NCBI GenBank assembly: GCA_035545255.1
Contig: DASZYR010000177.1
Coordinates: 1 to 6,794, forward strand
Length of the DNA stretch: 6,794 bases
Direction: 5' to 3'
Source of the DNA: Dokdonella_A sp035545255
GTDB taxonomy: Bacteria > Pseudomonadota > Gammaproteobacteria > Xanthomonadales > Rhodanobacteraceae
The position numbers and the translations under genes were made by a program. Below, in pieces: positions 1 through 5,858 of this stretch. Under the pieces are notes generated by a model that was not told the origin of the DNA, made no database searches, and saw only the letters and a list, made by a program, of their open reading frames with translations. Each line of letters starts with the position of its first letter. Position 1 is the stretch's first letter.

Positions 1-381
1 CCTGACGTCCGTGTTGTCCTTGATCCGCTCGGTCAGCTTGTCCTGCATGATCGGGCTTGGATGGCTGGCCATCCAGCCGCCCGTATCGAGGATGTCGGCC
101 AGAACCTTTCGGCTGAAGACGACCTGCTTGGCGATGCCGACGCGGTCGGATACGCCGGTCGGCACCGCGCGTCCCTCGAGCAGCGGCTGGATGATGTCGC
201 TCTTTTGCGCGAGGATCGTCGTCGAGGAGACGTAGTTCTTCGGCCAGAGCAGGCCGACGATCAGTGCAATGAGGGCGATGATCGCGAACACGACGACGAG
301 GGCGATCGCGTGCCGGCGTCCCTCCGCGATCATGATCGGTGCCATCTCGTTGAGCGGCACCATCTCCTGGTTCATGGCCAT
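1..381 (-). CDS. Wzz-type polysaccharide chain-length determinant / co-polymerase, N-terminal part (cut by window edge)
   Basis: The first 127 residues are visible and the frame is open to position 1, so the C-terminal part lies outside the window. The start is at 381 (ATG, MAMNQE) or two codons later at 375; neither has a strong Shine-Dalgarno sequence. A short cytoplasmic N-terminus (PLNEMAPIMIAEGRRH) is followed by one hydrophobic membrane helix at about residues 24-46, then a periplasmic segment beginning WPKNYVSSTTILAQ. This is the layout of Wzz/GNVR proteins, inner-membrane co-polymerases that set polysaccharide chain length and contact the outer-membrane export lipoprotein. The gene begins 27 bases after the stop of the export lipoprotein gene, so the two are almost certainly co-transcribed. 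Whether a C-terminal tyrosine kinase domain is present, as in some relatives, cannot be seen. The family assignment is firm and the exact subfamily is not. Confidence 0.82.
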   Translation of the reverse strand, partial: MAMNQEMVPLNEMAPIMIAEGRRHAIALVVVFAIIALIALIVGLLWPKNYVSSTTILAQKSDIIQPLLEGRAVPTGVSDRVGIAKQVVFSRKVLADILDTGGWMASHPSPIMQDKLTERIKDNTDVR

Positions 382-408
382 CTCGTCAGCCCGTCCGCTT
401 CGATCCTG

Positions 409-1029
409 TCAGAACGCGCGCTCGGGAACCGTGATCACGTCGCCGGGCTGGACCGGATAGTTCGTCGCGAGATCGCCGTCCTTGAGGATGCGGTCGAGCC
501 GCACGGCGTAGGCGCGCGTGCCTTCGCCTTCCTTTCGGTAGAGCTCGGTCCGGTCGCCCGCAGCGAATTCGTTCGTGCCGCCCGCGGCGAGCACGGCGTC
601 GAGCACGGTCATGCCCTGGCGGTACGGCACCGAGACCGGCTGGCGCACGGCACCGGTCACCCGGACGCGCGAGAGGTATTCGTGGCTGCGCAGCTGCGTC
701 ACGATGACCGTGACCTGCGGGTCGCGCACGTAGGTCTTGAGCTTCTCCTGGATCTCGCCGGACACCTCTTCGGGCGTGCGGCCGCCGGCATCGACGTCGC
801 CGACCAGCGGCACCGAGATCTTGCCGTCCGGGCGAACCGGCACGCTGACGTCGAGCCCGGGATTCTGCCAGACCGAGACCTTGACCTCGTCGTCGACGCC
901 GATGTGGTACGCCGAGACCGCCTGGGCTTCCGGGTTGATCTTCGGCGCCTGCAGCGATCCGGACGGCGCGGCGCAGCCGGCGAGCATCAGAAGACCTGCG
1001 ATGAGCAGCCAGTGGAGCACGTGTTTCAC
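409..1029 (-). CDS. Short outer-membrane polysaccharide export lipoprotein (Wza/OPX family, Poly_export + SLBB)
   Basis: This 206-residue protein starts at a GTG codon supported by a strong GGAGG located 8 bases upstream. A lipoprotein signal peptide ends in the lipobox LAGC, with the lipidated Cys at residue 19. The residue after it is Ala, so the Lol system should send it to the outer membrane. Residues about 39-112 form a Poly_export domain (YHIGVDDEVKVSVWQNPGLD, then VRPDGKISVPLVGDV). One SLBB domain follows from about 121 (VTGAVRQPVSVPYRQGMTVLDAVLAAGG), and the protein ends at GDVITVPERAF. It is much shorter than E. coli Wza (about 380 residues) and lacks the C-terminal amphipathic helix that forms the Wza pore, so it is a short-type OPX protein and probably needs a separate beta-barrel partner. 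It lies immediately upstream of the Wzz-like gene, its expected periplasmic partner. Confidence 0.9.
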   Translation of the reverse strand: MKHVLHWLLIAGLLMLAGCAAPSGSLQAPKINPEAQAVSAYHIGVDDEVKVSVWQNPGLDVSVPVRPDGKISVPLVGDVDAGGRTPEEVSGEIQEKLKTYVRDPQVTVIVTQLRSHEYLSRVRVTGAVRQPVSVPYRQGMTVLDAVLAAGGTNEFAAGDRTELYRKEGEGTRAYAVRLDRILKDGDLATNYPVQPGDVITVPERAF

Positions 1030-1037
1030 GTTTGATC

Positions 1038-1042
1038 CCTCC
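1038..1042 (-). promoter_or_regulatory. Strong Shine-Dalgarno of the export lipoprotein gene
   Basis: Read on the minus strand, the leader contains GGGGGAGGGATCAAAC directly before GTG. The GGAGG core is separated from the GTG at 1029 by 8 bases. This decides the GTG start, which also gives a well-formed lipoprotein signal peptide. Confidence 0.8.
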
Positions 1043-1051
1043 CCCAGAAAA

Positions 1052-1067
1052 TGTGAAACCTATCACA
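1052..1067 (-). promoter_or_regulatory. CRP/Vfr/Clp-like operator in the leader of the export lipoprotein gene
   Basis: The 16-base sequence TGTGAAACCTATCACA is a perfect TGTGA-N6-TCACA palindrome, the core recognised by the CRP family. Flanking bases also agree: AAA precedes it on one side, and two of three T residues follow on the other. By my count it matches the E. coli 22-base consensus at 16 positions. It ends 22 bases before the GTG start. If the promoter candidate at 1083-1091 is used, the site spans about +10 to +25 of the transcript, a position more suited to repression than activation. Which CRP-family protein would bind is not visible. Confidence 0.6.
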
Positions 1068-1082
1068 CTTGCGAGGCGCGGC

Positions 1083-1091
1083 ATTTTAACA
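1083..1091 (-). promoter_or_regulatory. Candidate extended -10 promoter for the export lipoprotein / Wzz genes
   Basis: On the minus strand the sequence reads TGTTAAAAT, an extended -10 (TGn) followed by TAAAAT, which matches TATAAT at five of six positions. I see no convincing -35 hexamer 15-19 bases upstream. Extended -10 promoters often do without one. It would start transcription near 1076-1079 and give a leader of about 50 bases containing the CRP-like site and the strong Shine-Dalgarno. It lies in the only sizeable AT-rich patch of the 145-base gap between the epimerase and the export gene. Confidence 0.4.
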
Positions 1092-1174
1092 ACCCGGACT
1101 GTGTAGGAGATGTCGTAGAACGCCGCTTCCGCACGTAAGAATAATCGAATTCGCGTTTTCCGGCCGCTACTTAG

Positions 1175-2182
1175 CTAACATTTGTAGTAGTCGCGATACC
1201 AGTCGACGAAGCGGCGGATGCCGGTTTCGACCGGCGTCGAGGGCGAATAGCCGGTGTCGCGCCTGAGCTCCTCGACGTCGGCCGCGGTATCCGGCACGTC
1301 CCCGGGCTGAAGCGGCAGCAGGATCTTGTCGGCCTTCCGGCCGAGCTTCGCTTCGAGCACCTCGATGTAGCGCTCGAGCTGGATGGGCTGATGGTTGCCG
1401 ATGTTGTAGACGCGGTAGGGCGCGGACGACGAGGCCGGCGTCGGTTTCAGCGGATCGAACGCGGGGTCGGGCGCCGGCACGCGATCGAGCGTGCGGATCA
1501 CGCCCTCGACGATGTCGTCGATGTACGTGAAGTCGCGCGTGTGGCGGCCGTGGTTGAACACTTCGATCGGCTCGCCGGCGAGAATCTTCCGCGTGAAGAG
1601 GAACAAGGCCATGTCCGGCCGGCCCCACGGACCGTAGACCGTGAAGAAGCGAAGGCCCGTCGTCGGAAGACCGTAGAGATGGCTGTATGTATGCGCCATC
1701 AGCTCGTTGGCTTTCTTCGTCGCCGCGTAGAGGCTCACGGGATGGTCGACGGCATCCTGCACCGAAAAAGGCAGCTTGCGGTTCGCGCCGTAGACCGACG
1801 ACGACGAGGCATAGACGAGATGCTCGACCCTGCCGTGCCGGCACGCCTCGAGGATGTTGATGAACCCGACCAGGTTCGATTCGACGTACGCGTGCGGATT
1901 CTCGATCGAGTAGCGCACGCCGGCTTGCGCTGCGAGATTGACGACGCGCTGCGGCCTGAAATCCGCGAACGCCTTTTCCATCGCGGACCGATCTTCGAGC
2001 GCCGCGCGCACGAACGAGAATCCCGGCGAAGGCACAAGGCGCGCGAGCCGAGCTTCCTTCAGCGCCGGATCGTAGTACGCATTGACGTTGTCGTAGCCGA
2101 GCACCTCGTCGCCGCGCGCGAGCAGGCGTTCGCTCAAGGCCGAGCCGATGAATCCGGCAGCGCCGGTGACGAGGATGCGCAT
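1175..2182 (-). CDS. NAD-dependent nucleotide-sugar epimerase, UDP-glucuronate 4-epimerase type (CapI/LpsL-like)
   Basis: This 335-residue protein is a complete extended short-chain dehydrogenase/reductase of normal family length. The N-terminal NAD-binding loop is TGAAGFIG (Gly7, Gly10, Gly13), followed by GYDNVNAYYD. NLAAQAGVRYSIENPHAYV and YASSSSVYG carry the nucleotide-sugar pocket and the catalytic Ser region. The catalytic pair is Tyr152 and Lys156 in SLYAATKKANELMAHTYSHL. RFFTVYGPWGRPDMALF and RDFTYIDDIVEGV are typical of UDP-glucuronate 4-epimerases. These interconvert UDP-glucuronate and UDP-galacturonate in the cytoplasm. The neighbouring dehydrogenase is of the N-acetylhexosamine type, so an N-acetylated uronate substrate, as for TviC/WbpP, is an alternative. 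The ATG start has only a weak ribosome-binding site and follows an inverted repeat. The TAG stop is 145 bases before the export gene. Confidence 0.9.
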   Translation of the reverse strand: MRILVTGAAGFIGSALSERLLARGDEVLGYDNVNAYYDPALKEARLARLVPSPGFSFVRAALEDRSAMEKAFADFRPQRVVNLAAQAGVRYSIENPHAYVESNLVGFINILEACRHGRVEHLVYASSSSVYGANRKLPFSVQDAVDHPVSLYAATKKANELMAHTYSHLYGLPTTGLRFFTVYGPWGRPDMALFLFTRKILAGEPIEVFNHGRHTRDFTYIDDIVEGVIRTLDRVPAPDPAFDPLKPTPASSSAPYRVYNIGNHQPIQLERYIEVLEAKLGRKADKILLPLQPGDVPDTAADVEELRRDTGYSPSTPVETGIRRFVDWYRDYYKC

Positions 2183-2190
2183 GGGTCAGT

Positions 2191-2301
2191 CCGGGATTCG
2201 GGATCGGGGATTCGTCAGAACCTCATGACGGTGCAGCGCCTGCCGCCGGATCAGGGCTTCGGGAAGGAATCATGCCGCACCTCGCCAATCCCGATTCCCG
2301 G
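2191..2301. repeat. Imperfect inverted repeat of GGGATTC-type units between dehydrogenase and epimerase genes
   Basis: The arm at 2191-2205 (CCGGGATTCGGGATC) and the arm at 2287-2301 (AATCCCGATTCCCGG) are complementary at 13 of 15 positions. One of the two exceptions would be a G-U pair in the RNA. A further GGGGATTCG copy follows the first arm at 2206-2214. Together they fill both ends of the 123-base gap between the dehydrogenase stop and the epimerase start. The near arm ends only 8 bases before the epimerase ATG. Short CGGGATTCGGGAT tracts of this kind are dispersed intergenic repeats in some Xanthomonadales-like genomes. It could instead work as an RNA stem limiting epimerase translation. 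Confidence 0.6.
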
Positions 2302-2305
2302 CTTT

Positions 2306-3598
2306 TCACAACCGATCATCCACCTTCTCCCGCGGCAACGCCTGCTTGACGTCGAACAGCACGCAATCCTTCTTGCCGAGCGCGCGGATGCCGTCGGCGC
2401 CGAGCTCGCTGAACTGCCGGTGGCAGACCGCGAGCACGATCGCGTCGTACTTGCCTTTTTCGAGCGTGTCGACGAGGTCGAGTCCGTATTCGCGCCTGGC
2501 CTCGGCGGCGCTGACCCAGGGGTCGTGAACGTCGACGTTCGCGTGGTAGCTCCTGAATTCGGCGATGACGTCGACGACGCGCGTATTGCGAAGGTCCGGG
2601 CAGTTCTCCTTGAACGCAAGGCCGAGCACGAGAATGTTCGCGCCGACCGCCGGAATCCGCCGCTGCGTCATCCGCTTGATCACGCGCTGGGCGACGTGCT
2701 CGCCCATACCGTCGTTGATGCGGCGCCCGGAAAGGATCACCTCGGGGTGATAGCCGATCTGCTGCGCCTTGTGCGTGAGGTAATACGGATCGACGCCGAT
2801 GCAGTGCCCGCCGACGAGCCCAGGCCGGAACGGCAGGAAATTCCATTTCGTGCCGGCCGCCGCGAGCACTTCGCTGGTGTCGATGCCGAGCCGATGGAAG
2901 ATCAGTGCGAGCTCGTTGATCAGCGCGATGTTGAGATCGCGTTGCGTGTTCTCGATGACCTTCGCGGCCTCGGCCACGCGGATGCTCGACGCCCTGTGCG
3001 TCCCCGCGGTGACGACGCGACGGTAGAGCGCGTCGACGAAGTCGGCGGCCTCGGGCGTCGACCCGGAGGTCACTTTCGTGATCGTCTCGAGCCGATGCTG
3101 CCTGTCGCCGGGATTGATGCGCTCGGGGCTGTATCCCGCGTGGAAATCGACGTTGTACGCGAGACCGGACTCGCGCTCGATGATCGGCACGCAGACTTCC
3201 TCGGTCGCGCCGGGATACACGGTCGATTCGAAGATCACGACGCCGCCGGGGCGGATCGCCTTGCCGACCGTCCGGCTCGCCGACTCGAGCGGCGAGAGAT
3301 CGGGGCGCTTCGCATCGTCGATCGGCGTCGGCACCGTCACGATGAAGACGTTGCACGCGCGAAGATCGGCGGGGTCTGCGCTGAACGCGAGATGCTTCGC
3401 CGATTCGAGCTCTTCCGGCGAGGTTTCCAGCGTGTGGTCGCGATGCTCGCGAAGCTCTGCGATGCGTGCGGTGTCGATGTCGAAGCCGAGCGTGGGCAAG
3501 CGGCGCCCGAACCCGACCGCGAGCGGCAGGCCGACGTAGCCGAGGCCGATCACGGCGACATGCGTCTCGTCGGCGCGGGGCAGGACAGCAGCGGGCAT
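2306..3598 (-). CDS. UDP-N-acetylhexosamine 6-dehydrogenase (VipA/TviB/WbpO type)
   Basis: This 430-residue NAD-dependent enzyme performs the two-step oxidation of a UDP-N-acetylhexosamine to the uronic acid in the cytoplasm, for acidic capsule or O-antigen synthesis. The Rossmann loop is VIGLGYVGLPLA (Gly18, Gly20, Gly23) with an acidic residue at GFDID (Asp40). GYSPERINPGD contains Glu159. AAKVIENTQRDLNIALINE contains Lys213 and Asn217. GGHCIGVDPYYL contains the catalytic Cys266. The stretch WNFLPFRPGLVGGHCIG followed by GRRINDGMG marks the TviB/VipA class and differs from the GGSCFPKD signature of UDP-glucose dehydrogenases. Length fits TviB (about 425). I chose the ATG at 3598 because it places the glycine loop near the N-terminus. 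The open frame continues upstream, but only over the oppositely oriented amidohydrolase gene. Whether the substrate is UDP-GlcNAc or UDP-GalNAc is not decided by sequence. Confidence 0.92.
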   Translation of the reverse strand: MPAAVLPRADETHVAVIGLGYVGLPLAVGFGRRLPTLGFDIDTARIAELREHRDHTLETSPEELESAKHLAFSADPADLRACNVFIVTVPTPIDDAKRPDLSPLESASRTVGKAIRPGGVVIFESTVYPGATEEVCVPIIERESGLAYNVDFHAGYSPERINPGDRQHRLETITKVTSGSTPEAADFVDALYRRVVTAGTHRASSIRVAEAAKVIENTQRDLNIALINELALIFHRLGIDTSEVLAAAGTKWNFLPFRPGLVGGHCIGVDPYYLTHKAQQIGYHPEVILSGRRINDGMGEHVAQRVIKRMTQRRIPAVGANILVLGLAFKENCPDLRNTRVVDVIAEFRSYHANVDVHDPWVSAAEARREYGLDLVDTLEKGKYDAIVLAVCHRQFSELGADGIRALGKKDCVLFDVKQALPREKVDDRL

Positions 3599-3626
3599 CT
3601 CGAGCTTCGCGATCGGAAGATCACGA

Positions 3627-3635
3627 AGTCTAGCA
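3627..3635 (-). promoter_or_regulatory. Candidate extended -10 promoter for the dehydrogenase gene
   Basis: On the minus strand TGCTAGACT gives an extended -10 (TGn) plus TAGACT, a four-of-six match to TATAAT. No clear -35 is visible. It would start transcription near 3620, about 22 bases before the ATG at 3598. It lies in the 135-base divergent gap shared with the amidohydrolase gene, for which I could not find a convincing promoter. Confidence 0.3.
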
Positions 3636-3733
3636 AGAGCCGTGCGCGCGAAGTGGAAAATCGCGACCTTTCGGCCTAGGCAAGCCGCGCGTGCCGTGCT
3701 TGACTCCGATGATCGCCACTTCGGGGGACTGCC

Positions 3734-5728
3734 ATGCGTCTTTTCATTCCGCTGATTTTCGCGTCGATCGCTCTCGACGCGGCGGCCGCGGCCGCCGAAC
3801 GCACGGACGAGATTCTTATCCAGGGCATCGCGGCCGGCACGCAGATTGTCGCGACGCAGGCGGACGGCAGCACGCGCGCGGAATATTCGTTCAACGATCG
3901 TGGCCGCGGCGATCACATCGTCGCGACGTGGAAGCTCGACGCGGCGGGAATCCCGATCGAGTACGCCGGCAAGGGCAACGACTACATGAAAGCGCCCGTC
4001 GAGGAGCGCTTCACGCGCGAGGGTGGCAGGGCCATGTGGAAGAACCGCACCGAAGACGGCAGCAGGGCCGTCACGTCGCCGGCTTTCTACGTGCCGACGA
4101 ACGCGCCGCCGGAAATCTACGGCGTGCTCGCGCGTGCGCTCCTGAAAGCACCGGACCACACGCTCGCGCTGCTGCCGGCGGGCGAGGCTCGCCTCGAAGC
4201 CGCGGGCACGTCAAGCATCGGCGGCAAGGTTCTCGACGAGTACCTGATCTCCGGCCTCGGCTTCACGCCGCAGCCGATCTGGCTCGACCGCGACGGCAAC
4301 ACGGCGGCAATCGTTTCGGGCTGGATATCGATCGTCCCGAAGGGCGCAAGCGCCGACGTCGCGACGCTCGCGGCCGCGCAGGACACCGCCGACAACGAGC
4401 GCTCGGCGCGCCTTGCGCACGAGCTCGCGCACGCGCCGAAAGGCGATCTCGTGATCCGCGACGCGCGCCTGTTCGATCCGCGCGACCTGTCGGTGACCGA
4501 GCATACGAGCGTGCTCGTGCGCGGCGAGCGCATCGTGCGCATCGCGCCTGACGCTAATCTCAAGGACGCATCGGCGGACGCCGAGGTCATCGACGCGCAC
4601 GGCCGCTTCCTGATGCCCGGACTCTGGGACTGCCACCAGCATTTCAGCGACGTCGACGGCCTGCTCGACATCGCGAACGGCGTGACGAGCGCGCGCGACA
4701 TGGCCAACGACACCGATGCATTCCCCAAGCGCGTCGCGCGCTTCGACGCCGGCACCGAGATCGGGCCGCGCGTGCTGAAGAGCGGCATCATCGACGGCAC
4801 CGGCGAGCTTGCCGGCCCGACGAAGATGCGCGTCGATACGGCCGCGCAGGCGATCGAGGACGTCGACTGGTACGCCGATCACGGCTATGCGCAGATCAAG
4901 ATCTACTCGTCCGTGAAGCCCGCGCTCGTTCCCGTCATCGCCGATCGCGCGCACGAGCGTGGCCTTCGCGTCAGCGGCCACGTGCCGGCTTTCATGTCAG
5001 CGCAGCAATTCGTCGAAGGCGGCGCCGACGAGATCCAGCACATCAATTTCATCGAGCTCGATTTCCTCTGGCCCGAAGTGCAGGAGACGCGCAATCGCGA
5101 CCGCTTCATCAAGGTCGCCGAGCACGCGCGCGAGTTCACGCCGGACAAGCCCGAAGTACGCGAATTCATCGCGTTCCTGAAGCGGCATCACACGGTGCTC
5201 GACCCGACGATGGGCGCGTTCGAAGGCCTTTTCGCCGGCGACCCGGCCAAGCCGACACCGGGCCTCGAAGCCGTCGCCTCGCGTTTTCCCCCGCAGATCC
5301 GCCGCGCGCTGCTGAGCGGCGCGCTCGATGTGCCCAAAGGCAAGGAAGACGCCTATCGCGAGGCGTTTCCGTCGATGCTGAAGCTGTTGAAGGCGATTCA
5401 CGACGCCGGCATCACCATCGTCCCCGGCACCGACGGCCTCGCCGGCTACATGCTGCATCACGAGCTCGAGCTCTACGTCGAGGCAGGCATTCCGCCATCC
5501 GAGGTGCTGCGCATCGCGACGCTGACGCCCGCGCTCGTGATGGGCGTCAACGGCAATCGCGGCGTGATCCAGGCCGGCAAATACGCGGACATGGTGCTCG
5601 TCGACGGCGATCCGACGAAGGACATCTCGGACATCCGCAACGTGACGACGGTGCTGAAGGGCGGCCGCGTCTACGACCCGGCGGCGATCGAGAAAGCGCT
5701 CGGCATCGCGCCGCGCGTGCAACGCTGA
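3734..5728 (+). CDS. Secreted metal-dependent amidohydrolase (imidazolonepropionase/prolidase-like) with extra N-terminal domain
   Basis: This 664-residue protein starts at an ATG preceded by GGGGGA at 5-base spacing. It begins with a signal peptide (MRLFIPLIFASIALDAAAAAA) likely cut near residue 20-21, so it acts in the periplasm or outside. Residues about 22-235 form a domain I do not recognise. From about 238 it is an amidohydrolase: a small beta-sandwich (DLVIRDARLFDPR), then the barrel with all metal ligands of the two-metal type: His301 and His303 (CHQH), Lys389 (QIKIYSS, probably carbamylated), His416 (VSGHVPAF), His436 (EIQHINF) and Asp567 (VPGTDG). The end, GNRGVIQAGKYADMVLVDGDP, returns to the beta-sandwich. 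Relatives include imidazolonepropionase-like enzymes and Xaa-Pro or Xaa-Arg/Lys dipeptidases. The substrate is unknown. It stands alone on the plus strand, between the polysaccharide genes and glmU, with no clear functional tie to either. Confidence 0.88.
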   Translation: MRLFIPLIFASIALDAAAAAAERTDEILIQGIAAGTQIVATQADGSTRAEYSFNDRGRGDHIVATWKLDAAGIPIEYAGKGNDYMKAPVEERFTREGGRAMWKNRTEDGSRAVTSPAFYVPTNAPPEIYGVLARALLKAPDHTLALLPAGEARLEAAGTSSIGGKVLDEYLISGLGFTPQPIWLDRDGNTAAIVSGWISIVPKGASADVATLAAAQDTADNERSARLAHELAHAPKGDLVIRDARLFDPRDLSVTEHTSVLVRGERIVRIAPDANLKDASADAEVIDAHGRFLMPGLWDCHQHFSDVDGLLDIANGVTSARDMANDTDAFPKRVARFDAGTEIGPRVLKSGIIDGTGELAGPTKMRVDTAAQAIEDVDWYADHGYAQIKIYSSVKPALVPVIADRAHERGLRVSGHVPAFMSAQQFVEGGADEIQHINFIELDFLWPEVQETRNRDRFIKVAEHAREFTPDKPEVREFIAFLKRHHTVLDPTMGAFEGLFAGDPAKPTPGLEAVASRFPPQIRRALLSGALDVPKGKEDAYREAFPSMLKLLKAIHDAGITIVPGTDGLAGYMLHHELELYVEAGIPPSEVLRIATLTPALVMGVNGNRGVIQAGKYADMVLVDGDPTKDISDIRNVTTVLKGGRVYDPAAIEKALGIAPRVQR

Positions 5729-5758
5729 AGAATCCTCTCTCGTCTGGATCTATCGGCC

Positions 5759-5782
5759 CCCTCTCCCGCTTGCGGGAGAGGG
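5759..5782. repeat. Perfect 10-bp palindromic hairpin between convergent genes
   Basis: CCCTCTCCCG (5759-5768) and CGGGAGAGGG (5773-5782) pair perfectly around a CTTG loop. It begins 30 bases after the amidohydrolase stop and lies 76 bases beyond the glmU stop on the other strand, where a bidirectional terminator would sit. Neither side has a T-tract: TTGGGG follows on the plus strand and GGGGGCC on the minus strand. It is therefore not a textbook intrinsic terminator. The sequence, including the GGTTGGGGTGA that follows, resembles a palindromic intergenic repeat dispersed through many GC-rich proteobacterial genomes. The rest of the 130-base gap (5729-5858) shows nothing else I can name. Confidence 0.7.
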
Positions 5783-5858
5783 TTGGGGTGATGGCAAGTT
5801 GGTACGGCGTATCGGATTTGCGAGTTTGCGCTCTCGCGTCGAATGCGGATTCCGCCGC

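Noticed and set aside
61..1035. 324-codon open frame on the plus strand, antisense to the export lipoprotein and Wzz genes
   Set aside because: It is low-complexity and Arg/His/Asp-rich, with no signal, domain or good ribosome-binding site. The opposite strand carries complete Poly_export/SLBB and Wzz signatures.
1052..1121. CRP-like site as an activator of a plus-strand promoter
   Set aside because: No credible -10 is found on the plus strand at the distances expected for class I or II activation, and no plus-strand gene follows. The only ATG nearby is closed by a stop after one further codon.
1391..3679. 762-codon open frame on the plus strand, antisense to the epimerase and dehydrogenase
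   Set aside because: Its translation is rich in Arg, Asp, His and Val with no recognisable domain. It runs exactly opposite two well-supported genes and crosses their intergenic repeat. Long antisense frames are expected in GC-rich DNA with a strong third-position GC bias.
3700..3705. TTGACT as a -35 element for the amidohydrolase gene
   Set aside because: A 17-base spacer would place the -10 in GGGGGA, which is the Shine-Dalgarno region and not a -10 hexamer.
3599..4159. In-frame upstream extension of the dehydrogenase (187 more codons)
   Set aside because: The extension overlaps the opposite-strand amidohydrolase and has no homology to dehydrogenases. The ATG at 3598 places the NAD-binding loop at the usual distance from the N-terminus.
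5839..5855. Short GCGGATTCCGC palindrome after the glmU stop, as a terminator
   Set aside because: Only a 5-base stem around a single base can form, which is not a stable hairpin, and no T-tract follows.
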